A DNA stretch of 64,000 nt from Thalassoglobus polymorphus (GCF_007744255.1 NZ_CP036267.1:3661500-3725499), one strand, 5' to 3'. Shown: positions 1-9,170, counted from the first letter of the stretch. Numbers and translations are program-made. Notes: generated by a model from the sequence alone, not told the origin.

Positions 1-180
1 GAACTGCGAGCTTTGACCCTGTCAGGAGTAATCCGTCCCATTGACCTTACACCTCAGAACACTGTGAATTCTCGCTACATCTCTGATTTTCATTTGACCT
101 ATGAAGGAGCCGGGCCAACACAATCCTTCACGCGACAAGGCTGGCTTGGCAGATCAGTGAATAAGTTATGGCCCTTTTAG
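1..180 (+). CDS. flgH: Flagellar L-ring protein FlgH, C-terminal part (gene starts before the window)
   Basis: The first 59 codons, read in frame 1 to a TAG at 178-180, give the C-terminal end of FlgH, the outer-membrane ring lipoprotein of the flagellar basal body. The family signature is visible: SGVIRPIDLTPQNTVNSRYI followed by YEGAG and a closing GWLGRSVNKLWPF. The gene is the first visible member of a + strand run with flgI, flgJ-like, flgN-like, flgK and flgL, so the window opens inside a flagellar operon. The N-terminus and lipobox lie outside the window. Confidence 0.9.
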   Translation, partial: ELRALTLSGVIRPIDLTPQNTVNSRYISDFHLTYEGAGPTQSFTRQGWLGRSVNKLWPF

Positions 181-329
181 AGCCTTTTCCGAATTGGATC
201 TACGCTATGACAGAGAATGAAACGAAAGCTCTACAAAACACGTAACAGGTGAGTCTCCGATGCAAACCGAAGACTGATCCTACTTCGCCGCCGTTCTCTC
301 ACTTTTCTTATTTCGATGCCGAGGTATTT

Positions 330-1454
330 ATGTTTCGTCGATCTTTCATCTTCAACCTCTTCCTCGTGACGGGTCTGATGGGTACATCGAAACTCGCAGC
401 TGACGTCCGAATCGGCGACCTGACAAATGTCGCAGGTGTCCGAAAGAATCAACTCGTCGGAATGGGGCTGGTCACGGGGCTCAACGGGACCGGTGGAAAA
501 AGTCCTGTCACTCGGCGATTCGCGATGAACATGCTTCAGCGATTTGGTGTCCGTTCCGATCCTGATTTACGTGCCCGCATTGAGAATGACACCGCGCAAA
601 AGACAGACAATATCTCGGTCGTTACCGTGACTGCTAACCTTGACAGCTTCTCAAAAGAGGGGACAGCGATTGATGTTCTCGTTTCGACTTTTGACGATGC
701 TGAAAGCTTACAAGGTGGACAACTCATTCTCACTCCCCTTTTTGGGGCAGATGGTCAAGTGTACGCAGTCGCCTCTGGCCCGATATCAATTGGAGGCTTC
801 AGTTTTAGTGGTGAGAGTGCCAGAGTTCAAAAGAATCACCCAACTACAGGACGAATCCCTAACGGCGCGACCGTGGAACTGGAAACCTGCTCGGAACTGG
901 GAACAGACGGGAGGGTCCAATTTCTTCTCAATTCCCCCAGTTATGAAACCGCTCGAAGAACAGCGAACGCAATCAATCAAGTTTATCCGCAATCTGCATT
1001 CGCCACGGATGCTGCAACGATTGATGTCATCATTCCGTTTTCGTTGCAAAGTACGGTCAGTGATTTCGTTGCAACTCTGAGTAATCTGACTGTAACTCCT
1101 GACGTTCCTGCCAAAGTCGTCATCAATGAGCGAACAGGAACCGTCGTCATCGGTGAACACGTCCAACTTTCACGCGTACTGATAACACACGCGAACCTGG
1201 TTGTTTCCACTGTAGAAACACCGTTAGTCGCACAACCTGCTCCATTTAGTCAGGGTGAAACGGTCGTTGTGCCGAGAACGGAAGTGATGGTCGAGGAAGA
1301 AGACAATCCAGTTTCGATCATTGAACCAACGACGACTGTCGGCGAACTGGCTCAGGCGTTAAATGCCCTGGGAGTCGCCCCGCGTGATTTGAGTTCCATC
1401 TTCCAACAACTGAAAGAGTCTGGTGCGCTGCATGCAGAACTGGAGATGAAGTGA
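330..1454 (+). CDS. flgI: Flagellar P-ring protein FlgI
   Basis: FlgI forms the periplasmic P-ring around the flagellar rod and works with the FlgH L-ring as a bushing. The product is about 374 residues, normal for the family. A Sec signal peptide is visible (RRSFIFNLFLVTGLMGTS), then the family opening VRIGDLTNVAGVRKNQLVGM and GLVTGLNGTGGK, and later RTGTVVIGEHVQLSRV. The reading frame is open from 249, but the ATG at 330 fits better: it has GAGG just upstream and puts the signal peptide at the N-terminus. It follows flgH by about 150 bp and precedes the flgJ-like gene. Confidence 0.95.
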   Translation: MFRRSFIFNLFLVTGLMGTSKLAADVRIGDLTNVAGVRKNQLVGMGLVTGLNGTGGKSPVTRRFAMNMLQRFGVRSDPDLRARIENDTAQKTDNISVVTVTANLDSFSKEGTAIDVLVSTFDDAESLQGGQLILTPLFGADGQVYAVASGPISIGGFSFSGESARVQKNHPTTGRIPNGATVELETCSELGTDGRVQFLLNSPSYETARRTANAINQVYPQSAFATDAATIDVIIPFSLQSTVSDFVATLSNLTVTPDVPAKVVINERTGTVVIGEHVQLSRVLITHANLVVSTVETPLVAQPAPFSQGETVVVPRTEVMVEEEDNPVSIIEPTTTVGELAQALNALGVAPRDLSSIFQQLKESGALHAELEMK

Positions 1455-1458
1455 GGCT

Positions 1459-1578
1459 TTGAGCAGATTTGCGCCTTCTCGACTGGCGAAGAAACGTCCT
1501 TTCGATACAGACACGGACATCGATCTCAACGACACCGATCTCAACGACATGGCCCCCTACGACATCGACCGATTCTAA
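1459..1578 (+). CDS. Possible acidic micro-ORF between flgI and flgJ
   Basis: A TTG-started frame of 39 codons directly after flgI encodes a basic first half and an Asp-rich second half with a repeated DxDLND motif (DTDIDLNDTDLND), ending at a TAA. The underlying DNA is a short imperfect duplication of GATCTCAACGACA. No ribosome-binding site is obvious and I recognise no family. It may be a translated leader, or only a low-complexity stretch in the 233-bp gap between flgI and flgJ. Confidence 0.15.
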   Translation: MSRFAPSRLAKKRPFDTDTDIDLNDTDLNDMAPYDIDRF

Positions 1579-1687
1579 AACACTTAAGAGCTGAGCCCGC
1601 TCCCCTCCCCTACTTCTCGTTCGGTGACCTCAATTCTCTGAACGTTTCAATATCAGAATTCTCGAATCTCAAATCAATCAAAGAATT

Positions 1688-1960
1688 ATGCTCACATCAC
1701 CTGTTCTCATGCCGCAGACCTCAATTGAGCAACTCGACTCGACCAAGCCACCACAGTCTTTAAAGGTTGGTCAAGAAATGGAAAGCTTGTTCGTCTCAGT
1801 TTTGCTGAAAGAGATGCGGCAAGCTGGGGGCGAAGGAGGACTTTTTCCCGGTGATCATTCAGACACTTTGGGCGGGATGTTCGACATGTTTCTGGGGCAG
1901 CATATTGCGGAGTCCGGTGGAATCGGACTGGCAGCCTCTCTTCAGAATGTACTGAAATAG
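1688..1960 (+). CDS. flgJ: FlgJ-like rod-binding protein, N-terminal domain only
   Basis: This 90-residue protein matches the rod-scaffold domain of FlgJ. The diagnostic stretch is MESLFVSVLLKEMRQ, followed by a Gly-rich linker and FDMFLGQHIAESGGIGLA. FlgJ helps assemble the flagellar rod in the periplasm. In enterobacteria it also carries a C-terminal peptidoglycan hydrolase; that domain is absent here, as in many other phyla where a separate enzyme does the job. The gene lies between flgI and a flgN-like gene, the usual place. The start is an ATG; MLTSPVLMPQ is the likely N-terminus. Confidence 0.85.
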   Translation: MLTSPVLMPQTSIEQLDSTKPPQSLKVGQEMESLFVSVLLKEMRQAGGEGGLFPGDHSDTLGGMFDMFLGQHIAESGGIGLAASLQNVLK

Positions 1961-2002
1961 TTTTTGAACGCCAGTTGCGAATCACTCATTCAAGGATGAA
2001 AG

Positions 2003-2572
2003 ATGATAGAGACGCCATTTCAATCGGGCTTTCTTCAACGAGTGAAACATCACGTTGAACGAGAAGAATCTCTTTTGAGTCAGCTCCAACAGACCCTGCG
2101 TCAACTCGGAAGACTTCGTCCCGATGACAGCAGATCAGCGACGAACGAAAAGCAGCTGAATGGACCGTTGCTTAACAGCCCGTTGCTGAATGGCCCATTA
2201 GTGAATGGCCCATTGCTTCTTGGTCAACTCTCCGCGGAAGTTGAGTCGATCTCCCGGTCACGCCGACAACTGAAAAACGAAGCCGCAAAGAGTCTTGGCG
2301 TCACAACAAAAGAAATTCACTTTTCCAGCTTGTTAAAGCGAATCGGGACTCCGAACGCTTTGGAAGTTGCTGAATCTATCAGACAGGTCCGAAAGGATTT
2401 GACACGGACATTGGGCATCTTGCAGGCCAGCATACGCTCGCTGTTGATTGAACGCCAGCTTATCGAAGTCTCACTCGAAGCTCTCGGAGTCGGAGTGATT
2501 CAAGAAAAGTACGACGAGTCGGGCGAGCGTTTGACAATCCATCCGGAGTCTCATCTCGAAACGAGGTCTTAA
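2003..2572 (+). CDS. flgN: FlgN-like flagellar export chaperone
   Basis: A 189-residue, mostly helical protein directly upstream of flgK with a 1-nt gap. This is the normal place of FlgN, the cytosolic chaperone that holds the hook-filament junction proteins FlgK and FlgL before export. The N-terminal helix (HVEREESLLSQLQQTLRQL) and a C-terminal long helix fit a FlgN fold, but sequence identity to the family is weak, so the call rests partly on context. Residues about 52-71 are an odd insertion of repeated LLNGP-type units encoded by four 15-bp repeats at 2156-2215. Confidence 0.7.
   Translation: MIETPFQSGFLQRVKHHVEREESLLSQLQQTLRQLGRLRPDDSRSATNEKQLNGPLLNSPLLNGPLVNGPLLLGQLSAEVESISRSRRQLKNEAAKSLGVTTKEIHFSSLLKRIGTPNALEVAESIRQVRKDLTRTLGILQASIRSLLIERQLIEVSLEALGVGVIQEKYDESGERLTIHPESHLETRS
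2156..2215 (+). repeat. Four in-frame 15-bp tandem repeats inside the flgN-like gene
   Basis: Four consecutive 15-bp units (ctgaatggaccgttg, cttaacagcccgttg, ctgaatggcccatta, gtgaatggcccattg) code for LNGPL, LNSPL, LNGPL, VNGPL. The unit length is a multiple of three, so copy-number change would lengthen or shorten a loop without breaking the gene. The units have already diverged, so the array is not brand new. Confidence 0.85.
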
Positions 2573-2573
2573 G

Positions 2574-4547
2574 ATGTTACACATTGATGTCGGACTCAGT
2601 TCCATTCGTGCCAGCCAGCAAGCCCTCTATGCGATTTCGAACAACATCGCGAATGCAAATACTGAAGGCTACCACCGGCAACGCGTGGAGTTGATCGACA
2701 GAAACCCGGTCACGATTGGATCAATTCAAATCGGTTCGGGTGTTGATGTCGACAGCCTTACGCGGTTGCGAGACACCGCGACTGAGGCTTCGCTGATCTC
2801 AACGAAATCGAGACATGCCGAATCAGAAACCACGTTACGAATCCTCGGCCAACTTGAATCCGCGTTGCTCCCCAGTAGTGGTTCGCTCATCTCTACTGTC
2901 TCCAATTTCTTTAACGAGATTGAGCAACTCGCTGCACAACCATCAACTGTGACGATTCGTGATGCCGTGATCGCGGCTGCTGAGGATGTGGTCAACCAGA
3001 TCAGCCAACTCGACACGAGATTGAATCAACTCAGATCAAACAATGTGATTGCGATTCATGAAGAAGTCAACGCGATTAACGATGAAACGGCTCAAATCGC
3101 TGACCTGAATCGAGATATCCGAATCCAATCTCATTCCGGATCGCAGCCGAACACATTACTCGACCAGCGTGATCGCCTTGTCTCTCAACTGAGCGAGCGT
3201 GTCGACATTTCGCTTCAAAGCTTTCTGGTCGATGACAGCCCACTCGTCGCTGCGGGAGGATCGATCATTATCGCTGAGAAAGCGACCACACTTCGCGCAG
3301 AGACAACTCCAGACGGACGCGCGACCGTTCAAGCAACGAACGGTGGCGCAACGGTTGCCCCGACATCTGGCACACTCCAGGCGATGTTGGCTGGTCAACA
3401 GGCGATTGACGAAATCCAACAATCGTTGCACGACTGGGCGAATGAATTTATCGCGACAGTCGACGCCATCCATGCCAGCGGCCAAGGACAGAACTCACAA
3501 CTTGAGTTCATTCAAGGAGTTCGAAACGTTTCACCTCCTTCGATTCCTCTTGAGGGACTCGCGACCACTTTTCCTGTTGAATCAGGGAGCTTATTCGTCA
3601 CGCTCACGGAATCGTCAACCGGACAGCGGACAACGCATCAGGTCGACATCGATGTTACCAGCGATTCCCTTGAGGATGCTCTGAGTCGACTCGACACCAT
3701 TCCCCAACTCACTTCCATCTACCAACCCGATACCGGAAAGGTTGCCCTTCGAGCTAACGCCGGATACTCCATCGACTTTGCTGGGGGAATTGATGCAGTC
3801 CCAGCTGCTTCAAACCTGACAGGAACAGCCTCCCCGAAACTCTCCGGTTTCCCGACAACATCTGAGAACACAAACTGGACAGCTACAATCAGCGGTTCAG
3901 GAACTGTAGGAACAACTCCCGGACTGCGCCTTGACATCACAAATTCAGTCACAGGTGCGGCAATCAAATCTCTCGACATTGGAAAGAACTATCTACCTGG
4001 AGAAACGTTGACCATCGCTGATGGAGTGAATCTGTCGTTCACATCTGGCACTGTGACGAATGGTGAAAATTTTGCCTTTGACATTGTTGCCAATCCTGAT
4101 GAAACAGGGATGTTAGTCACCCTTGGTTTGCAATCACTCTTCACTGGGGATGCTTCAACCGGCATTGGACTGAATCCGCATGTTCAAGAATCTCCCTTGA
4201 ATCTTGCAGCTTCTCGGACTGGCGAATCTGCGGACTCCAGTAACTTAAAGCGAATGATTCAGCTTCGTGAATCTGTTCAATTCGTCAGCCGCAATGAAAC
4301 GCTTGAAGAGCGAATTACGAGCCTTTCGACATCAACTGCGTTTCGAATCCAAGCTGAACAGGCGAATTTTGAATACCTGAACGAACAAAAAATTCACCTC
4401 GAAAACGTTCGCGATTCCGTATCTGGCGTCGACCCGAATGAGGAGTTGCTCACCATGATGGAATATCAACGACAGTTTCAGGCTGCTTCACGTTTCATCA
4501 CGGTGGTTGACGAAGCACTCGACGAACTTCTGCGATTTATCAATTAA
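2574..4547 (+). CDS. flgK: Flagellar hook-associated protein 1 FlgK
   Basis: FlgK is the first hook-filament junction protein, exported through the flagellar type III apparatus. The N-terminus has the rod/hook signature ASQQALYAISNNIANANTEG YHRQRV (residues about 14-39). The C-terminus has the matching heptad-rich end with EEANLLRFQ-type sequence here written as NEELLTMMEYQRQFQAASRF then IT and a final LDELLRFIN. The 657-residue length is on the long side, with a variable surface domain in the middle (Thr/Gly-rich, residues about 300-520). GAGG lies 6-7 bases before the ATG. The gene starts one base after the flgN-like stop and is followed by flgL. Confidence 0.95.
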   Translation: MLHIDVGLSSIRASQQALYAISNNIANANTEGYHRQRVELIDRNPVTIGSIQIGSGVDVDSLTRLRDTATEASLISTKSRHAESETTLRILGQLESALLPSSGSLISTVSNFFNEIEQLAAQPSTVTIRDAVIAAAEDVVNQISQLDTRLNQLRSNNVIAIHEEVNAINDETAQIADLNRDIRIQSHSGSQPNTLLDQRDRLVSQLSERVDISLQSFLVDDSPLVAAGGSIIIAEKATTLRAETTPDGRATVQATNGGATVAPTSGTLQAMLAGQQAIDEIQQSLHDWANEFIATVDAIHASGQGQNSQLEFIQGVRNVSPPSIPLEGLATTFPVESGSLFVTLTESSTGQRTTHQVDIDVTSDSLEDALSRLDTIPQLTSIYQPDTGKVALRANAGYSIDFAGGIDAVPAASNLTGTASPKLSGFPTTSENTNWTATISGSGTVGTTPGLRLDITNSVTGAAIKSLDIGKNYLPGETLTIADGVNLSFTSGTVTNGENFAFDIVANPDETGMLVTLGLQSLFTGDASTGIGLNPHVQESPLNLAASRTGESADSSNLKRMIQLRESVQFVSRNETLEERITSLSTSTAFRIQAEQANFEYLNEQKIHLENVRDSVSGVDPNEELLTMMEYQRQFQAASRFITVVDEALDELLRFIN

Positions 4548-4601
4548 GAATCGGTCCACGGTGGTCTCCTCTTTTCACTGCAACCTGCCTACGAGAATTC
4601 C

Positions 4602-5531
4602 ATGACGCTCCGCATTACTCCTCACCGACAACTTCAACTGAGCCAGTTGCATACTCAGGGTCATCTCTCCAGATCAAACTTGTTGCAAAATCAAATCAGC
4701 AGCGGAGAACGAATACATCGACCATCTGAAGATCCCGAAGGTCAACGAACGATTCTGAATCAGCAAGCTGCAATTGCGAGACTGGAAACTCAAGTTGCCT
4801 CGATTCAATATTCACGAACGTATTTGCATCAAGGAAACGTTGAACTCCTCGACGCGAACCAACTGCTTGTTCAAGCGAAGTCCTTGGCATTAGAAGCAAG
4901 GCAGTCGACAGAACAAACGGATCTGAACATCATCGCGAGTGAACTCGACGGCTACCTGCAAACACTTGAGAGTATCGCAAACGCGAAGCTTGACGGACGC
5001 TACCTCTTCTCTGGAGCAACAAACGACACCCGACCGTTCTCAGGAATTGTTGAAGGCCCAACGCAATACCACGGAAGTCAGTCGAGTGGAGAAGTTGTTC
5101 TCGCGAACGTCGATGATGTTACGGTTTTCCTCTCAGGCGATGAAGTTTTTCAACACCTGAACGAAACAGGAGACGCTCGGATCGACATTTTCGAAACGAT
5201 CCGGACGCTCAAGGATGATTTACGAAACAGGGCTCACTTTTCACAAGATGAATGGGGAGCTCGCATTGATCGGCGAATCGATGAATTACAACAGAGCAGC
5301 GACCACGTTCTAAATGTCGTTGGCGAGCAATCGGTTTCGCTTCAACAGTTTGACCGGCTGCAAACTCGGGCGGAAGACCTCAAACATGAAGCTCAGATCC
5401 TGCTTTCGGATACGCAGAGCCCTGACTTCGCCACCGCCGTGATTCAACTCCAGGAAGAACAGAATCTTCTCCAGTACTCGTTAGCAACCGTTACCAGAAT
5501 CTTTGATCTGTCCGTTCTGGATTATCTGTAA
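4602..5531 (+). CDS. flgL: Flagellar hook-associated protein 3 FlgL
   Basis: FlgL is the second hook-filament junction protein and binds FlgK on one side and flagellin on the other. The 309-residue product opens with a flagellin-type N-terminal helix; the NQISSGERIHRPSEDPEGQR motif is the standard flagellin/FlgL marker. It contains LDGRYLFSGATNDTRPF and a C-terminal helix ending in LATVTRIFDLSVLDYL. It lies 54 bp after flgK. No flagellin gene is in the window, so the filament subunit must be elsewhere. Confidence 0.93.
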   Translation: MTLRITPHRQLQLSQLHTQGHLSRSNLLQNQISSGERIHRPSEDPEGQRTILNQQAAIARLETQVASIQYSRTYLHQGNVELLDANQLLVQAKSLALEARQSTEQTDLNIIASELDGYLQTLESIANAKLDGRYLFSGATNDTRPFSGIVEGPTQYHGSQSSGEVVLANVDDVTVFLSGDEVFQHLNETGDARIDIFETIRTLKDDLRNRAHFSQDEWGARIDRRIDELQQSSDHVLNVVGEQSVSLQQFDRLQTRAEDLKHEAQILLSDTQSPDFATAVIQLQEEQNLLQYSLATVTRIFDLSVLDYL

Positions 5532-5676
5532 CAACCGTTGGACATAGAGCAAACTTTCACTCTTTGCCTGTCCGTGCTGAGTACTTTTCATCAGATGACT
5601 CCCCCAACGCACCAGGCATCTCACGATCATTTTTCCCATATTGCTGTTTTCACGAAACACCCTTTGCCGCGCAAAA

Positions 5677-6015
5677 ATGGATCACCTCGTTATGAGCATC
5701 AAGCACACACACCACCAAGCCCACACACATCACGGGCATCATCACTTAAAGAACGACGCTGGTCTTCCTGCAATTCTTGACTTACTCGAAGACACAGCAG
5801 TAGAGATGGACGATGTCATTCGGAGCCTAGAAAAGTCTGAGACCTTGTCAACGCTTGTCCGAACTGAAGCAGAGTCGGTCGTCAAAGCAAGCGTTTTCAC
5901 CCGAGAAGTGAAGTCGCTCAAGCATGCAGTCGCCCTCTTGGGCTTGAATCGACTGCACGCTTTGCTGGTCGCCCAAAAGACATTACAGGATCAAGAATTT
6001 CATCGATCTGCATAA
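5677..6015 (+). CDS. Small His-rich protein with a truncated HDOD-like domain
   Basis: The product is about 112 residues from the ATG at 5677 (107 from the ATG at 5692; the frame itself is open from a TTG at 5641). Its first part is extremely His-rich (HTHHQAHTHHGHHH), which suggests metal binding. The rest resembles the first half of an HDOD signalling domain: LPAILDLLEDTAVEMDDVI, then SVVKASVFTREVKSLKHAVA and LLGLNRLHALLVAQK. The family usually runs about 200 residues, so this is a short form or a remnant. It trails flgL in the same direction and may share its transcript. Its function is not known to me. Confidence 0.55.
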   Translation: MDHLVMSIKHTHHQAHTHHGHHHLKNDAGLPAILDLLEDTAVEMDDVIRSLEKSETLSTLVRTEAESVVKASVFTREVKSLKHAVALLGLNRLHALLVAQKTLQDQEFHRSA

Positions 6016-6408
6016 TTGCGATGACCAACAATCTACGCAAACAATCTACACAAACAATGCCGTCGTGCAGCGAGGTTCACAGAAAAAGAAAGCACGAAAT
6101 TAGCATCATGAAGATCCAGCACGAGGCATGACAAAAGTTGAAAACACTCGAACAGGCTTAATGACGCATTTGATTTTCACCAAAATCGACGAAGCTCAAG
6201 TTTGGAGAATCCCCATTGCTACAATCCCCTTCGAATTGCAGTCAGTCAGACTCTTCGGTATGAACAGACTTTAGAAAGTGAATTGCTTTCAGCAGGTCGA
6301 CCTTTCAAACCGAGCGAATATCAACCCGTTTGGAAAGTTGTCCCGAAACATTGAAAAGATGCAGCGGTTTGCATTCGCAGTTCTTACCGCCGCAAGCAAG
6401 GCAATGAT
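6016..6408. other. Intergenic region upstream of the fhcB-like gene, no gene seen
   Basis: This 390-bp stretch separates the flagellar run from the next gene. The only long frame in it overlaps the fhcB-like gene out of frame and has no family-like sequence. It presumably carries the promoter of the next gene. I see no clear hairpin with a T-run after the HDOD-like gene and no riboswitch-like structure. Confidence 0.5.
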
Positions 6409-7713
6409 ATGCCGGAATCTCCTACAACAGACCAACTTGAGATCCTTCAAGATGTCGCCTGCACTTTGTGCGGCTGCGTATGTGATGACTTGCGAATTGG
6501 TGTTCAAGAGAATCAAATTCAGACGACCGAAAACGCCTGTGCGCTCGCGGAACCCTGGTTGCTTCGCCAGAACCAGCGACAGCAGCAACATCCAGAAATC
6601 AACGGAGATCCTGCCTCGCTTTCTGAGTCTTACCAGACAGCTGCAGAGCTCATTCGCAATTCACGAACCCCGTTGGTGTATGGCCTCTGTTCAAGCAGCG
6701 TGCTGGGGCAACAGGTTGCATGCGAATTAGCGGATCGCATCGGTGCAGTCATCGACACGACCGCTTCGACATCTCACACCGCGTCAGTCATGGCTCTTCA
6801 GCGGATCGGAGAAAGCACCGCCAGTCTGGGAGAGATCAGGTATCGCTCAGACCTCATCATCTTCTGGGGATCAAATCCTGCCGAGAGTCATCCTCGTCAC
6901 CTGGAAAGATTTTGCGGCACAGCTCTCGGGGATGGTCGGCAAATAAAACGTGATCTTATTGTGATCGATACCGTGCTGACTGAAACAGCGAAACAGGCAG
7001 ATCTCTTTATTCAAATCAATCCGGGTCAAGACTTCGAAGTCTTGTGGGCCTTACGGGGACTCTTGAATGGTATCGAACTGACTCAATCGGAAATTGGGGG
7101 AGTGCCGCTACAAACCCTCGAACAACTCGCCGATCGAATGAAGGCATCGCAGTATGCAGCTTTATTCTATGGGTCAGGGTTGGCTCAAGGGACTTTGCCA
7201 CACTCTCAGGTCGAAGCAATTCTCAGCTTAGCCACAGACTTGCATCAGCATACGCGTTGCGTCGTGCGTGGCATGCGAGGATTTGGTGATGTTGGAGGGG
7301 CAGCGAATGTGCTGAGCTGGCAAACGGGTTACCCATTCAGCGTAAATTTTCATCGGGGTTATCCACGCTATAACCCCGGTGAGTATTCAGCAGCTGAAAT
7401 GCTCTCTCGGCAGGAACCAGATCTTGCAATTCTGGTCGGAACCGATGGCCTCGACCAACTTCCTCAAGAGGCGATCAACTGGCTGCAGACAATCCCTACA
7501 GTGCTGCTCTCACACGAAGATTGCGAACTTCCATTTCAGCCCACAGTTTTATTCCCTGTCGCCACATGCGGTGTTCACCTTTCAGGAACCACCTACAGAA
7601 TGGACGATACGCCCATTCCTCTCCGCCCGATTCTTCAGACAAACCTTCCTGATGATGCAACGGTTCTCCGCGAAGTCCTCAACCTCATCAAGCAGATCGT
7701 CATGAGTGAATAG
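6409..7713 (+). CDS. fhcB: Formylmethanofuran dehydrogenase subunit B-like protein (FhcB/FwdB family)
   Basis: The 434-residue product opens with VACTLCGCVCDDLRI, the cysteine motif of FwdB/FmdB/FhcB. It continues with a molybdopterin-oxidoreductase-like fold (IFWGSNPAESHPRH, GFGDVGGAANVLSWQTGYPF, and AILVGTDGLDQ). In methanogens this subunit holds the Mo/W cofactor. In methylotrophs and planctomycetes the FhcABCD complex instead passes formyl groups from tetrahydromethanopterin to a furan carrier and hydrolyses them, and FhcB is thought to have lost its metal site. No fhcA, C or D lies next to it, so it is an orphan here. AAGG precedes the ATG. Confidence 0.85.
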   Translation: MPESPTTDQLEILQDVACTLCGCVCDDLRIGVQENQIQTTENACALAEPWLLRQNQRQQQHPEINGDPASLSESYQTAAELIRNSRTPLVYGLCSSSVLGQQVACELADRIGAVIDTTASTSHTASVMALQRIGESTASLGEIRYRSDLIIFWGSNPAESHPRHLERFCGTALGDGRQIKRDLIVIDTVLTETAKQADLFIQINPGQDFEVLWALRGLLNGIELTQSEIGGVPLQTLEQLADRMKASQYAALFYGSGLAQGTLPHSQVEAILSLATDLHQHTRCVVRGMRGFGDVGGAANVLSWQTGYPFSVNFHRGYPRYNPGEYSAAEMLSRQEPDLAILVGTDGLDQLPQEAINWLQTIPTVLLSHEDCELPFQPTVLFPVATCGVHLSGTTYRMDDTPIPLRPILQTNLPDDATVLREVLNLIKQIVMSE

Positions 7714-7841
7714 CTCATCGAAACGACTTTGAAGATAGACTCATCCGTCCCTCTTCAACGTGTCCGCCGATGCAAAACTCGCAGAGCGGCGACAGAGCAG
7801 CAATCGCAATTTATTATAAAATGATCAAGCTCAAGGAGCGA

Positions 7842-8882
7842 TTACTTGAGTCGCGGGACACGTATAAGTTGCAAGTTCGGTTCAAACAGCCACAGACGGT
7901 CTTCGTCTTGCCTTTTGCCAAACCCTTCAAGTCCAAAATAGGCTGGCTGGTACTTTGTGGTTCCGTCCGGGAAAGTTTCCAGACGTGGCCCGAAAATCTT
8001 CTTGAACTTCGCAATAGCAGGATCATTCGGGGAGGAAAATGCTCCAACAGTGACGATCGATTCGTGCCTGTCGTGCCAGATGTATGCGTCAAGATTGTTA
8101 TAGATATTCTGTTTGTCAAAGTTCCCGCGCAAGACTGCGACAAGCTCTCGCGAAGCACGCCCGGCATTATCCAGATCGTTGTCCTTTAAGAAATCAGTAA
8201 TCCCTGAAGTATCTTTACCAACGACCTTTTGCTTTCCATAAAATCTGGCAACGACGAGAGTGTATTCACCTTGGTTTTCTGATAGCGAGTAATTTTCTCC
8301 GCTATTCAGTTTCACGAGCAGTGGGTCACTGGTGCTGCGAGAAATCTCATCCGGAGAGAGCATCGGATTGATGGTGAGAAAAGCACCGCTTAATGGTGTC
8401 GGACGGGCCTTGGTCGGCGAGAATTTCACGCCTTGCTGCAAACACTTTGGATTCAGTTTTTTGACCCACTTCAATGAGTCTTGAGCGAGTTTGTCGTTGA
8501 TGTCGTTGTAGTTCCCTGCCAGGACAAGAACTGTTCGCACCCTGCGGAGGTTTTTTCTGACTTCTTCGCGACCGACGCGATCTGTCACTGTGACACGTTC
8601 TTGTTCCGGGTCGTGGATATAGACGTAAGCCGGCATTCCTTTTTTTCGCAGCTCTAGAATGAGCTCATGCGCTGCTTCTTCCGGTGACTTTCCTGACTTC
8701 GTCACCCCTTTGGGATCAGTCGTATGAAAAGTTGCCACACTGACCATCCAGGGACCACGATTCTTTGTCAGCTCATATTTTTTCGAAGGATCTGCTTCGA
8801 TGCGAGCTGCCTGCGACTCACTGACCGAACCGATGAGAAATGCGGACGCGACAGTACAAATTAAGAGTCGTTGTACATTCAT
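7842..8882 (-). CDS. Secreted protein of unknown function with an internal duplication
   Basis: The start at 8882 is preceded by GGAGGG and gives a clean signal peptide (RLLICTVASAFLIGSVSESQA); the frame is open 27 codons further up. The mature protein of about 320 residues contains two related halves. Each has a core like GPWMVSVATF or GEYTLVVARF, then an ELILELRKKG or ELVAVLRGNF helix, then AYVYIHD or AYIWHDRHES and a V-T-V strand (RVTVTD or SIVTVGAF). This looks like a duplicated small alpha-beta domain, somewhat like SPOR or related periplasmic folds. I do not recognise the family. It stands alone on the minus strand. Confidence 0.75.
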   Translation of the reverse strand: MNVQRLLICTVASAFLIGSVSESQAARIEADPSKKYELTKNRGPWMVSVATFHTTDPKGVTKSGKSPEEAAHELILELRKKGMPAYVYIHDPEQERVTVTDRVGREEVRKNLRRVRTVLVLAGNYNDINDKLAQDSLKWVKKLNPKCLQQGVKFSPTKARPTPLSGAFLTINPMLSPDEISRSTSDPLLVKLNSGENYSLSENQGEYTLVVARFYGKQKVVGKDTSGITDFLKDNDLDNAGRASRELVAVLRGNFDKQNIYNNLDAYIWHDRHESIVTVGAFSSPNDPAIAKFKKIFGPRLETFPDGTTKYQPAYFGLEGFGKRQDEDRLWLFEPNLQLIRVPRLK

Positions 8883-9170
8883 GATACCCTCCGTGGCTTT
8901 GGATAAATGAACGCCATGGACGCTCATACTACCAGCGGACACATCCTGTGACTCAACTGGCAATTCTTAGTTGAACTCGCTCTAACGAAACCTCAATAGA
9001 TCTCGAACTCTGGGAATCAAAATGATTCCAAGAGTCTTGATAGAACACTTTCGTGTTTTGTGTGTCCGTGAAGAGCGCGTTCATGAGACGAATCGCTGAT
9101 CTCCACAAGAGAGTCCGCGTACATCTTTCAAAACTGCTTTAGTTCTTCTTGACACTTGGCCCGGTTTCTA

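Noticed and set aside
640-1166. Frames on both strands inside flgI
   Set aside because: Shadows of flgI; no family-like sequence.
9041-9110. Possible remnant of repeat family 1 (GTGTGTCCGTGAAGAGCGCG)
   Set aside because: One short block matches; neither end nor the hairpin is present.
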